NCBI GenBank assembly: GCA_037447655.1
Contig: JBBHKE010003430.1
Span: forward strand, 201,822-265,821
DNA: 64,000 nucleotides
Reading direction: 5' to 3'
Origin: Zygnema cylindricum
Taxonomy: Eukaryota > Streptophyta > Zygnematophyceae > Zygnematales > Zygnemataceae
Part shown: piece by piece, positions 12,516-24,371 of the stretch
Numbering within the stretch: position 1 is the first letter of the stretch
Layout of the letters: each line of letters opens with the position of its first letter
The notes under the pieces: model-generated
The model's input: the letters and a program-made list of their open reading frames with translations, nothing else
The model's database searches: none
Told to the model about the DNA's origin: nothing
Program-made: the position numbers and the translations under genes

Positions 12516-13235
12516 AAAGGAAACGTCGGCAACGTAGCGTTCGGTGGTGTGGACATACGCTTCGGCGCGCGCTACTTTACACACGGGGACAGTTTAGGCA
12601 CTCCTGGTGTAGCGCTTCGCAGGGGGATCATGGTACTTCCTTTTGGTTCAGTTGGGCTCCCGAGGATGTTGGGAATCTAACCCCGGCTTCTCCTTTTTGT
12701 ACTCTTTGGAGTGCAAACTGCCACATCGGACGGAGCCCTTCAGTCTTCAGTGACTGCGACAAGTGTGGGGACTTGAGGAGGAGTTAGAGGCAGGCTGTCA
12801 ATATCTACTATTTTGCTTTTTATTTTGCAATCTCTAGACCTAGAAAATACTTGAATTCCAACACATGGAGGGGGACAAACTCTTGTGCATGATTTGGTGC
12901 GAGATGCCATTGTTGCCATTGGTGCCGAGGCAGGCTACACCGTCAAACGTGAGGTTTCTCATGTTTTTCCTCTTCGGCCCCAATCTAAGGGTTGTAGGAG
13001 CCCTCGGGTTGACTTGGTTTTCCTTCATGGTACTAGGGGGACGCTTCGCGATGTGGTCCTCACGGATTTGACAGGGGCACACATTTCATCGCGCGCGGCT
13101 TCGCATACAGGTGTGGTGGCTTGCGATGCAACGGCTGCAAAGGAAAGAGACTACGCTCATCGCGACCCATCAGACGAGTTTGTTACATTTACAGTGGAGA
13201 TTTTTTGATCTTTTGGACAAGTTCTTCGATGAATT
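12516..13235 (+). pseudogene. decayed retroelement C-terminal region (reverse-transcriptase-associated nuclease-like domain)
   Basis: A Cys/His-rich stretch in one frame (CTLWSANCH, CDKCGDLRR; 12,690-12,785) is followed in another frame by GGQTLVHDLVRDAI (about 12,867 on). Then come PRVDLVFLHGTRG, LRDVVLTDLTG, AAKERDY and FVTFTVEIFG (to about 13,210). The order of RHD-like helix, AD(V/L) strand, DV.VT strand, KR..Y helix and F.P..VE strand resembles the region that often follows reverse transcriptases in algal and animal non-LTR-like elements. The frame changes and no reverse transcriptase is seen, so I call it a fragment. Its base composition is richer in GC than its surroundings. Confidence 0.5.
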
Positions 13236-13919
13236 CCTTCGTTAGTGTGCGCGAAAAACGTTTGAATCTCGTGGTCCGAGGATTCCTCCACCGAGTCTTT
13301 TGGTTGCGTTTTATCGTCAACGTGGCTCAATTGCACTTTATCGGGCGTAGGCTGTGGCCCTCCTTCGCTGTAGCACACTAGTTGACGATAGACGGGGTCT
13401 TCCCGATCTTCCACCAATGGGACACGGTTCACATCCACGATCTCTGTGGTTGTGGACCTTAACTTGTTTATGGGTAGACTAGTTTAGATTTTTTCCTTTT
13501 GTAGGTGGCCTAACTGTGGTAATGTTTTGTTCTGGTTCTTTGCTCTTGTAAGTGTAGTTCTGTTTCGTTTCAGTTTTTAGGCATAGCTTACTTTCGTATG
13601 ACTCTTGTATTGTCCAAAATTTTTTGCAATTTACCCCTTTTTGTACTCAAATGGTTTTACCATCACAATTTTTGCAATAAATAATTCCATTTTATTAAAC
13701 CGTACCTACATTAGCGTAAAAGAAAAAGTAGAGTTATTAATTTTATTTTAGGTTATAGGGTCCAAATTTGGGAGCGTTGAATGAGTGTTGTTAACATTAA
13801 TAACGATTCACAGTATTCTGTACTGTACACATTCCGTATTGGTGTTTCGTCCTCCCGTTGTTTTTTGTCGTATGTCCACAAAATAGAGTTAATAGCATTG
13901 ACTGTTATTTTCTTAACTC
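13236..13919. other. retroelement flank and degenerate MITE remnants
   Basis: The first part probably continues the retroelement's 3' region. From about 13,700 fragments of the CACCG family appear, for example AATAACGATTCACAGTA near 13,800. No gene is seen. Confidence 0.35.
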
Positions 13920-14492
13920 TGCACCGCGAATCGTGATTAGAGTAAATAAATAATTAGAGTAGAAGAATGCAACAAAAATTAGAGTTATTAATTCTAATTT
14001 GGGTAATCCATTAAAAATTACTCTAATTTCTCAATAACTCTCATTTTGGTTTCTTCCCGTAATAATTATCCGCGCATAATATCTTTACTGTATATTAGGT
14101 ACACCCACATAATCCGACAAAACATACAATTTCACGTCATTACACGTACTGAATCTGACAAAAACGTACAATTTCATGTCATTATGACATTTGCACTACG
14201 CAGTTTGTGAAAACGCAATTACATGATAACTGCCTGTATTAAATCATTTTTGTACTTTTTTTGTTATTAAAGTACTATTTTAGTTAATAAAGTACAATTT
14301 TGCACGGTCGGATGTCGTTTGTACTCCACACAATTTAAAAAGAACCTATATTAAAATTACTTACGCTAATTAAATTGTACCTTAAATAGTATAAATGATA
14401 ATTTATAATTATGTACTCTATTTAACGTGATAGAGTCAAAATTTAGGGCGACCGAATTAGCGTTCCTAACTCTAATTACGATTCGCGGTGTA
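13920..14492. mobile_element. CACCG-type MITE, long form
   Basis: It runs from TGCACCGCGAATCGTGATTA to AATTACGATTCGCGGTGTA. The family core is present: AATCTGACAAAAACGTACAA and GTACGGTC-like segments. Confidence 0.6.
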
Positions 14493-14495
14493 TTC

Positions 14496-15060
14496 AACAC
14501 CGTGAATCGTTATTAGCCTATTTAACGCTAAATCTGTTCCTCAAAATTTTGTCCAAATTCTTAAATAACATAAATTATTATGTTTTTTCTTTTACGCCAT
14601 TTAGAGGGTTTTCCGATTAGCGTAAAAAACGAAAGCACATTGCTATACAAATAGTGTGGTGTAAGTTAAGTGGTAGATCATACAAAAATGTATCTTTCTA
14701 ATTGGAAAAGTACAAAAAATGATTTAACATAACCGCCCATGCATGTGAATGTGCGCTCTAAAAAAAGGATGAAATCGAGTTGTCAAAAATAACGTTCGCA
14801 TATATTCGTTCGACAACCGCGTGGTCGACCATGTAAACGTACGATTTGCGTACAATTTGTCAGATGTTGTACGAATACCTATAATAGTGTAAGCATGTTT
14901 GCGACGGGTATTTAAATTTTTGAAAAACCCAAATTAGTATGAGTAAAAAATTAGAATGTATATATTTTTTTAAAATTTCCAAATTCCCAATTAGCGTTAA
15001 TAACTGTAATTATTCTTATACGCCTATTTTACTTGTACGCTAATAACGATTCACGGTGTA
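14496..15060. mobile_element. CACCG-type MITE, long form
   Basis: Ends ACACCGTGAATCGTTATTAG and GCTAATAACGATTCACGGTGTA. It is one of a head-to-head series of five in this stretch. Confidence 0.65.
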
Positions 15061-15068
15061 CTGTACGG

Positions 15069-15657
15069 TACACCTCAAATGGTTATTAGCGTTGAGAAAT
15101 TATTAGTATTAAAATTTAATTAGGGTTATTAACACTAATTACGATTTCTCTTTTTTTTGAATAAAAAGTTTAACTCTAATTGATTTATAATTCTAATCTT
15201 GGTACGACGGATCTGCCATCATGATCTTCACGGTAAAATAGGTAAAAGTACAAAATTTGATAAATCATTCACTGTTGCGTTCATTGACTCTAATTTTTTC
15301 ATAACTCTAATTTGGGTGTTCGCGCGAATAATTATTACGCCACACATATTTTGACACAAAAATAGGTACGATCTCATCTTGTCTTTAATTCTGAGCGTAG
15401 TTTTACATGCGATCGCGATTACTTTAATCTATTTTTTGTATTTTTTTACTGAATAAAGTATCATTTTGTACGGACTAACACGTCCGTACACCACACTATT
15501 CAATAATATCATAAATTATAATTATGAATGTTAATTCTCTAAAACCGTAATTAACGTGAAAGATAATTTAGTATTATTAATTATATTTCGGGTTTTGGAA
15601 TCAAAATTTGGGGGCCCCGATAAAGAGTTCATAACGCTAATAACGATTCACGTTGTA
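15069..15657. mobile_element. CACCG-type MITE, long form
   Basis: Left end TACACCTCAAATGGTTATTA is diverged; right end CTAATAACGATTCACGTTGTA is clearer. The core resembles that of the neighbouring copies. Confidence 0.6.
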
Positions 15658-15660
15658 CTG

Positions 15661-16166
15661 TACACCGCGAATCGTAATTAGAGCAAAGAACAAATTAGAG
15701 TAAAACAAAAGAAAAAAATAATTAGAGTTATGAACTCTAATTTGTGTGATATAACTTTTTTTAAAAGGATTTTACTCTAATTTATTCAAGTATTATAATT
15801 TGAGGCGTTGAATATCTCTACTGTAAATTAGGTATTAGTACAAAATCTGACAAAAAATGTACAGTTTATCATCACTATGACGTTTGCACTACGCGGATTG
15901 TTAAAACGGAGTTACATGGTAACGGCCTGCATTAAATCATTAACTGTACTTTTTTACTTAATAAAGTACAATTTTGTACGGTCAGGCACCGACTGTACGC
16001 CACACTATTTAAAACAACATTGTATTAGAGTTATTAACGCTCATTCAAAAGTACCTTAAATAGCGTAAAGAATAGTTTAGAATAGTGTACTTTATTTATA
16101 GTGACAGAGTCAAAATGTGGGATGACGAAATTAGCGTATATTACTCTAATTACAATTCGCGGTGTA
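15661..16166. mobile_element. CACCG-type MITE, long form
   Basis: Ends TACACCGCGAATCGTAATTA and AATTACAATTCGCGGTGTA, separated from each neighbour by only three bases (CTG). Confidence 0.7.
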
Positions 16167-16169
16167 CTG

Positions 16170-16390
16170 TACACCGCCAATCGCTATTAGCATCAATAAC
16201 GCTAATTCGGTGCCCCATCTTTTTTTTTCAAAATTTAAATAAAATTATCCATACTATTTAAAAAAAACCATAATTTATTATTAGAGTAAATGACTTACCC
16301 TAAAATTTTGAAATTCCCAATTAGCGTTAATAACACTAATTTTTCTTTTACGCTATTTATTCCTTGACGCTAATAGCGATTTGCGGTGTA
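16170..16390. mobile_element. CACCG-type MITE, short form (221 bp)
   Basis: Ends TACACCGCCAATCGCTATTA and CTAATAGCGATTTGCGGTGTA. It is a core-deleted form like 9501-9700. Confidence 0.75.
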
Positions 16391-17220
16391 CTATAATTCA
16401 ATGGGCAACTGAAATGATCCACGTCATTTGGACAGAACATATAATTACTAAACGTTAAAATAGTCCTCCAAATATTTGTTTTACTCTAATAGCAATTGCG
16501 GTATGTGTGTAAAACTAAATTGTAAAATTAACAAACACCATGTAAAAGCAACGAAACGACATGCACATCGTTCGATCAACCAAATAGAGTCAATAAAGAT
16601 TTCCATCGTCCAGTAAAGTACTGTAGAATAACAGCCACAACCCATTTTGGTGTACTGTACACCGTGAATCGTAATTAGAGTAAATAACGCTAATTCGGTC
16701 CCTCGAAATTTCGGCTCAATCACGTCAAATAGAGTAAATGATTATAATTTTGTCATTATTATAATTTAGGTAACTTTTAATTAGCGTAAAAAAATATAAT
16801 ATCTGTTCGTTTTAAATAGTGTAGAGTATGGACGACATCCGACCGTTCAAAATTGTACTTTTATAAGTAAAAAGGTACAAATAATGATTAAATAAAATCG
16901 CGCTCGCACGTGAAATCGCACTAAACAACAAAATCAATCACATCGAAAAAAGTCGTTCGCATTACTCTCGTCCGTCGACTAGTGTTAGGTATCGGGTAAA
17001 ATCATATCGCGATAATCTCGATATTCGATATATTGAATATCGATCGAGCAGGATCCTCGATATATCGTACCGAGACCAACATAAATTATCACGATATATT
17101 CCGCGATATATAGTATTTTTTAAATTTATTTATTTTATTTTTTTATATAATATGTTATTTTAGCGAAAAGTCAAATTGTCCAATACGCCACTTACGCCGT
17201 GATTTTTGTTCCGTGACTTA

Positions 17221-17915
17221 GGGCGTGTCCCCATGTGTTCAAGTAAGGGTTTTTTTCCGTCGTTTACACAGAAAATGGGACTTCCTACTTGAAAATATTA
17301 CGCCGTCCGAAAAATGGGCAAAAACTCAAATACATTTGCGTCATCTTGGAACTTGAAAGGTACGGCGATTTGGCAGTATTATCATCGCGACCCACTTCCA
17401 GCTCATCTTCACACTTGCAATGAAATCAAATCGCGACCTGCTTTTAATCAAAATACTACCCTATTGACGAATAGAAATCTTGGGTTGCACGCGACAAAAG
17501 TTTTCATTTGTTTTTTTGCAGTTGGGAGAATACACGAAAAAAAATTTGTTTGTCCGTTTGCTTATGTTGTCCACTTGTGGGCGTCTACAAATGTCATTTT
17601 GTAGACGTAGGCGATTGCTTATGTCGTTCACGTGTGGGCGTCAACAAATGACAGCTGGCGTCGACAACTGTCCCAGTATGTCAGGAGCTCTTTGCGGCGT
17701 ACAAATGTCCGCAGTTTGTTCCGAGACCGTTGGCGTCTACAAATGTCAGCAGTTTGGGTTTCGCAAGTATTGGCGACGTGTACAGCTGCCACATATTCAA
17801 AATAATGAACGCGCAAGTAACGATTGACATAGGCACACTTTGAAAAGTACACCGTAAAATCAGCGCTAACTTCCAAAATAACGTTTCAAAATATCGGTTA
17901 CATGGGGACACGCCC
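17221..17915. mobile_element. PIF/Harbinger-like non-autonomous element
   Basis: Inverted termini GGGCGTGTCCCCATGTG and ACATGGGGACACGCCC are flanked by TTA at 17,218-17,220 and 17,916-17,918. Related copies lie at 28,165-28,910, 41,721-42,781 and 42,785-43,729. No transposase is encoded. Confidence 0.8.
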
Positions 17916-17922
17916 TTAAAGG

Positions 17923-18971
17923 TGTAGAAACTAATGGTTTTATTAGTATTTTCTAGGTCTGAAAAGAAATATAGAAGTCGAGGCAGTCTATCTCTAACTT
18001 CTCTCTCCAACTCTCAAACTTGTCGCAGTCACTGAGAAATTGGAGAGGAAGCTAGAGCCATGGCTACCTTGGCTATCCTGAGGTTTACGGGAATTTTATG
18101 TTAGTGTTTATTTATTAAAGTAAAATGTATATGCCGGCGGCAGGATTTGATCCTTGTACCTGCCGGCCGGCAGACACGAAGTAGCCGGTAGCCTTAGCCG
18201 TTAAATCTAGCGGTAGTGTTACCTAGCATATAGTTTGATAATTATTTATATATGTAAACAAGCGATAAACCATTTAACTAGAATTAATTACGGGATACAT
18301 AGATCCAGTAATATGTAATGTACGACTTACGGTACGGACATAAATCAGTACCGCGCATTTGTTTCGTAAATGAAACAAATATCGCGCATGTATTTATTAC
18401 GGCTACGATTAAAGCCGAATTTAATCGGACGGCCGGGATTAGCGCCGAGATCGCGGAGGAAGATTTCGGCGGTTTGTGGCCATCGCCACATCGGATGACG
18501 CGTGGCAAAATTCCGTTGGATTGTGGAAACTCCGGAGATTATGGCACCGAATCCGGATTTGACATGTGTCGACATTTTGGCCATGTCGTACAATGTCCGT
18601 ACATAAAGTACACCGGCAGCTGTACTTTTGCGTACGGAACTCAATTCTGATTGGTTCCGTACATCAGTAGATAGAGTCTGTGAGAGAGATAGGACTTAGA
18701 AAAATTAGAAGATAGGACCCTCTCTCCCAGAGAGCTTCTGTACAAAAGGTCAACTTTGACCCTCCATAACTTACTGCTCAGGGGAGCAAATTCAGAGATT
18801 CTTTTTGCTATCGACTCAGGGGAGTCTTGTCTTCACAGGGGTGAAGTTGGTCAGAGTTTTTGTCTGCCAGGGTGGCAGTTATTTTTGCTTAAACACAAAG
18901 GGGTCAGGATTATCCTAGAGGCTTCTTGGAAGCTGTCCACTCTGAGGACTTATGGAGGTCTCAGAGTTTCA
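17923..18971 (+). repeat. 5' LTR of the copia element
   Basis: 1,049 bp, TG...CA ends, same sequence as 23,323-24,371 at an exact offset of 5,400. Short open frames inside it (for example 18,318-18,650) occur equally in the 3' LTR and are not taken as genes. Confidence 0.97.
18132..18219 (-). repeat. tRNA-like sequence inside the LTR (antisense)
   Basis: Read on the minus strand it contains TTAACGGCTAAGGC, like the A box of a Leu/Ser-type tRNA. It also contains GGATCAAATCC, like the B box, followed by an acceptor-like TGCCGCCGGCA. The 3' LTR has the same at 23,532-23,619. It may be a captured tRNA-derived SINE piece; it is not called as a functional tRNA. Confidence 0.4.
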
Positions 18972-21900
18972 GGTTATGGGCCCACCCTCTAGGGTACCAA
19001 TATTTAATGGAACTGGCTTCATATACTGGGAAAGTATGATGATAGGAGCTCTATGCGAAAAAAGGTTTTGGGGGATAGTGAGTGGACGATTGGGGCGTCC
19101 ATCAAGTCTTGGAATTCCTCCAGGGTTTAAAGGAAGCAGATTCACCAGGAAAGAGGATTCACCTTCAACGGAGGAAACAAAGGAAGGAGAGGTGGTGGAC
19201 AAAGGAAAGGAGAAGGAGGCGACCACACCAATAGCAACTGGTTTAGCATTCATGTCACCTATTCCGAGGAACGAGGAGAATGATACTGAAACCTGGGACT
19301 TCAACAATATGGCGGCAAAGCACTTCATCCTACGCCATCTCACTCAAGGACTTGCATGTCCTCATTTGCAGGTAGAGAGGGCATCCGATCTTTGGATGGC
19401 TCTCATAGAGATGTACCGAAGTGGTACGATTCAGCAACAACAGTTGGCTGATCAGAAAGTTAAGGAGTATGTATACAAAAGGGGAAATATGTTGGATTTT
19501 TGCAATGAGCTTGCTACACTCTTCATGGAGCTAGACAGTGCGGGTAAAGTTTTTAGTGAAAAAGAAAAAGTTAACTGTTTACTAATGAAGTTACCTGATG
19601 AGTTCGAGAACATAGTCAACCGTGTGCAGGACTTGCCGGACTCAAGGTGGATATGGAACTCAGTGGTAGGGATGATTCTCGTTCGAGAGAATACGATTGA
19701 GATCCGAAGGGGAGGAAAGAGTGGCCAAGCCTTGGCAACAGCGACCGATTGGAGGAACAAGGATTCCCGGAAACCAGTCAGAAACTATGGGGGTAGGGAG
19801 CGGGAAAAACAGGTTGGCGAGTTCGAACCAAGGGCTCCCAAAGGTTTATGTCATTTTTGTAAGAAACCTGGGCACTATATGGCAGAGTGCACCAAGCTAA
19901 CCGAGCTTCGGTTAAAGGAGGGGCAGACCGGTGGTACCCCGAGAGGAAAGAAAAAGGCCCTTGTCACACAGGTACTTGAGGCGGAATCCGAGGACGAGGA
20001 CGATGAGCTCCTTTTGGATGAGGAGTTGGAGGCGAAAACTGAGGTTGAAATTCCACGAAGGCAGAAATGTGCTTACGGTGGATTGAAAGGTGAAGCAGGC
20101 TGGATTATAGATTCAGGTGCCTCAATGCACATGTGTAAGGATAGACACCTGTTCACTAAGATAAGAAAGATTCCCACCGTAGAGATAGAGTACGGGGATG
20201 GGAGGATAGTCACCACTACTCTTGTAGGATCGGTAGATCTGAAAGTGTTAGTTGAAGGAAAGACATCCATATTAACATTCTCCAATGTATTGTTTATTCC
20301 GGAGCTGAACAAAAACCTTATCTCTACATCAGTATTAGATGATAAGGGTTTTTTCACTAGCACTAGGGAAGGAGTCTTTACTGCTAGTTTTGAGGAGGAT
20401 GTCTATTTCATTGCTGAGAAAGGTAGCCATGGGATGTTTAGGCTGATCTTAAGTAATGAAACGAAGAAACTTTATTATGCTGGTGTTCATGATATTATGA
20501 TGTGGCATAAGAGGCTTGGGCATGTGAATCTAGATAAGTTAAGAGAGATGAAAAAGATGGGAGTGGTGGAAGGGATTCAGTTCAGTGAGAGTGATGATAT
20601 AAGTGATTGTAGTGGGTGTGCTCAAGGTAAAGCACACAGATTACCCTTTCCAAAAACAGCCACCTACAAGGGAGAAAAACTTCTAGATCTAGTACACACA
20701 GATATTTGGGGACCAGCTAGAGTGCCCTCACCGGGGGGGAAGAGATTTATGATGACTATAACTGATGATTGGTCTCGGTATTCCCGAGTATATTTTTTGA
20801 AAAACAAGTCAGAAGCAGAGGACTGTTTTAGACAATATAAAGCATGGAGCGAAAAACTCCATGAAACTCCAATCAAGAGAGTAAGGAGTGACAATGGTGG
20901 AGAGTATACTTCTAACCAGTTTGAGGATTTTTTGAGGGAAGATGGGGTTCAACACCAAAAGACAGTGCCAGAAAATCCTAACAGAATGGGGTAGCTGAAA
21001 GGTTAAATAGAACACTAAGTGATAGTGCTAGAAGTATGTTGTCGGATAAGAAGATAGGAAAAAGGTTTTGGGCAGAAGCAATGAACTGTGCTAATTACCT
21101 CAAAAATAGAGTTCTTACTTCAGCTATAAAAGATCAAACACCTTATGAGAGATGGACAGGCCGGAAACCAGACTTATCTCATTTAAAGGTTTTCGGCAGT
21201 CAAGTATTCAGTCTAGATACTGATCGGTCCAATTGAAAGCTAGATCCTAAAGGAAAACCGGGATACTTATTAGGATATGATGAGGATGTTAAAGGATATA
21301 GAGTTTATGATCTAAAAAGAGAAGATATAATCTTAGTAAAGCATCTAGTAGTTATGGATGAAGGAAATTCTGTGGATCCCTTCAAATATACAAAGTCAGT
21401 AAAAATCAGATTTGAGTCAGAAAATTCTGATGACTTTGAGCTTCCTAACTATCCAGGTTTTAGAGACGATGACATTCTTGCAGGAACAAATCAGACCGAA
21501 AAGGACTCGGCTGTGGAAACTCCAGTGACAACTCTACTCGAAGCGGAAGACGTGGTGGAAATTGATTCGGAATCAAGGGATAGGGGAGAAGCCGAGTTTG
21601 TTCGAAAGAATCCACGAGAACCATCTATTCCGGCCTCAGATTTTGAGGGAGGGAGGAGAAGTAGCAAAAGACTGCAAGAAAAACAGGTTAATAACAAGGT
21701 AACTAAACTATCTCATCAAGATGAACCTCAAACTTATCGAGAGGCGATGACTTGTCCAGAAAGAAACCGGTGGAAGACAGCCATCAATGAGGAGATGGCT
21801 TCAATCATGGCAGCCGATACTTGGGAGCTGGTGGACTGTCCACCTAACCGAAAACCAATCGGTTGTAAGTGGGTTTTCAAACTGAAACTGAACCCAGATA

Positions 21901-23309
21901 ACACAATCGAGCGCTACAAGGCCAGATTAGTGGCAAAGGGATTTACACAAAAGGAAGGAATTGACTACGAGGAAACCTTTGCCCCGGTGGTCAGATTTCC
22001 CTCCGTCCGCATACTTCTCAGTTTAGCAGCGGCGGAAGACATGGAAGTGCACCAGATGGACATCAAAACAGCCTTTTTGCATGGAGAATTAGAAGAGGAG
22101 ATCTTCATGCGACAACCCGAAGGGTTTGTGGAAGAAGGAGAGGAGAGTAAGGTATGCCGGCTGATTAAATCTCTTTATGGTTTGAAACAGGCGCCCCGAC
22201 AGTGGAATAAGAAGCTTGATGAGTTTCTTACCGGTCTAGGATATATTCGGATCAGCTCAGATCACTCAATCTATGTTTTCGAAGATGAGGAAGGTTTTAT
22301 ATTTATTGCAATTTATGTTGATGATTTGCTTGTTTTAAGTAAATCAATGGAAAAAATTAATAAACTGAAAACCGATCTTAAGGGGAGATTTGAAATGAAG
22401 GATATGGGGGAAGCAAAATATATTTTGGGAATTCAAGTAGAGAGAGACCGAAAAAGAAAAATTATAAGATTGACTCAAAAGGAAGCAATAGGAAACATGC
22501 TTGAAAAATTTCAAATGGATAAAGCTAATAGTTGCACAACTCCAATGGAATTGAAGAAGGGAAGTGAGGGGAGTGAGGAAGAAGGAGTCATAGTCTTAGA
22601 CGAGGAATTATCTCCTGAAGAACAGAAGTTCATGCAGACTATTCCTTACAGGCAAGTAGTGGGAAGTCTAATCTACTTTATGAATTGTACCCGGCCGGAT
22701 TTAGCTGCAGCTGTAGGAGTGCTGAGTAGAAGTCTAAATGCTCCCACTATGAAGGATTGGGAGGCAGCTAAGAGAGTCCTTAGATACTTGGTAGGAACTA
22801 GAGATCTATGGTTGCATTTGGGTGGGGAGAATACTGACATCACTACTTGGAGTGATGCCAGTTATGGTGATGCTCCGATGAGGAGATGTACTTCTGGATA
22901 TGTATTATATGTGGGTGATGGGGCTTGCTGTTGGAGTAGCAAACAGCAAAAGGTTATTGCTCAGTCCACCATGGAGGCTGAGTATATGGCCTCTTGCTCT
23001 GCTGTAAAAGAATTGATGTGGGTCAAGTCTTTGCTTGGTGAGCTTGGTCACATTAAGAGTGGTGTGCAGAAAATATTTTGTGATAATCAGGCAGCAATCG
23101 CTATTTCTGCCAATCCTAAACACCATTTTAAAGCCAAACACATGGACATCAGACTCAGCTTTGTTAGAGAGAAAGTAGAAAACAAAATAATCAGTTTAGA
23201 GTACAGACCAGATAGTGAGATGGTAGCAGATATGATGACCAAACCTGTGCCTTCCCCTAAGCTAATTTTTTGCAGGGAGAAGTGTGGTCTGAAATTAAAG
23301 ATTGACTAG
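18952..23309 (+). pseudogene. copia gag-pol polyprotein with two breaks
   Basis: The first open part is 18,952-20,994. It holds a Gag region, zinc knuckle CHFCKKPGHYMAEC (about residues 303-316), protease motif WIIDSGASMHMC, the GAG-pre-integrase HKRLGH with CSGCAQGKA, and the integrase start (DLVHTDIWGP, DDWSRYSRVYF, SDNGGEY). After a frame change near 20,985 the reading continues in another frame from about 20,990, with one in-frame TGA at 21,234-21,236. It then stays open to 23,309, with reverse transcriptase (KARLVAKGFTQ, MDIKTAFLHGEL, YVDDLLV) and RNase H (SDASYGD, EAEYMA, KHMDIR). Gag probably starts at 18,952 or 18,976, at or just after the LTR end. The breaks would stop integrase-RT synthesis from this copy. 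Confidence 0.93.
18972..18985 (+). other. copia primer-binding site (initiator tRNA anticodon arm type)
   Basis: GGTTATGGGCCCAC directly follows the LTR's terminal CA. As I recall plant initiator tRNA-Met, this is complementary to its anticodon stem-loop (GTGGGCCCATAACC), not to its 3' end. Drosophila copia and Volvox Osser are primed this way, by a half-tRNA. Confidence 0.7.
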
Positions 23310-23310
23310 A

Positions 23311-23322
23311 AAATAAGGGGAG
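23311..23322 (+). other. polypurine tract of the copia element
   Basis: AAATAAGGGGAG lies immediately 5' of the 3' LTR, right after the pol stop codon. It is the expected plus-strand primer. Confidence 0.8.
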
Positions 23323-24371
23323 TGTAGAAACTAATGGTTTTATTAGTATTTTCTAGGTCTGAAAAGAAATATAGAAGTCGAGGCAGTCTATCTCTAACTT
23401 CTCTCTCCAACTCTCAAACTTGTCGCAGTCACTGAGAAATTGGAGAGGAAGCTAGAGCCATGGCTACCTTGGCTATCCTGAGGTTTACGGGAATTTTATG
23501 TTAGTGTTTATTTATTAAAGTAAAATGTATATGCCGGCGGCAGGATTTGATCCTTGTACCTGCCGGCCGGCAGACACGAAGTAGCCGGTAGCCTTAGCCG
23601 TTAAATCTAGCGGTAGTGTTACCTAGCATATAGTTTGATAATTATTTATATATGTAAACAAGCGATAAACCATTTAACTAGAATTAATTACGGGATACAT
23701 AGATCCAGTAATATGTAATGTACGACTTACGGTACGGACATAAATCAGTACCGCGCATTTGTTTCGTAAATGAAACAAATATCGCGCATGTATTTATTAC
23801 GGCTACGATTAAAGCCGAATTTAATCGGACGGCCGGGATTAGCGCCGAGATCGCGGAGGAAGATTTCGGCGGTTTGTGGCCATCGCCACATCGGATGACG
23901 CGTGGCAAAATTCCGTTGGATTGTGGAAACTCCGGAGATTATGGCACCGAATCCGGATTTGACATGTGTCGACATTTTGGCCATGTCGTACAATGTCCGT
24001 ACATAAAGTACACCGGCAGCTGTACTTTTGCGTACGGAACTCAATTCTGATTGGTTCCGTACATCAGTAGATAGAGTCTGTGAGAGAGATAGGACTTAGA
24101 AAAATTAGAAGATAGGACCCTCTCTCCCAGAGAGCTTCTGTACAAAAGGTCAACTTTGACCCTCCATAACTTACTGCTCAGGGGAGCAAATTCAGAGATT
24201 CTTTTTGCTATCGACTCAGGGGAGTCTTGTCTTCACAGGGGTGAAGTTGGTCAGAGTTTTTGTCTGCCAGGGTGGCAGTTATTTTTGCTTAAACACAAAG
24301 GGGTCAGGATTATCCTAGAGGCTTCTTGGAAGCTGTCCACTCTGAGGACTTATGGAGGTCTCAGAGTTTCA
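23323..24371 (+). repeat. 3' LTR of the copia element
   Basis: Same sequence as the 5' LTR, followed by the AAAGG duplication. Confidence 0.97.

Larger units (their letters stand above)
17923..24371 (+). mobile_element. full-length Ty1/copia LTR retrotransposon, 6,449 bp
   Basis: Two 1,049-bp LTRs (17,923-18,971 and 23,323-24,371) begin TGTAGAAAC and end GAGTTTCA. They flank a gag-pol region, a primer-binding site and a polypurine tract. The five-base target duplication AAAGG is at 17,918-17,922 and 24,372-24,376. The order protease, integrase, reverse transcriptase, RNase H is that of copia, not gypsy. Read line by line, the LTRs are identical, which implies a very recent insertion. It sits inside a hAT-like element. 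Confidence 0.97.

Noticed and set aside
18318-18650. 110-codon open frame in the LTR (also at 23,718-24,050)
   Set aside because: Identical in both LTRs, no recognisable domain, and a competing frame on the other strand. It is regulatory LTR sequence until shown otherwise.
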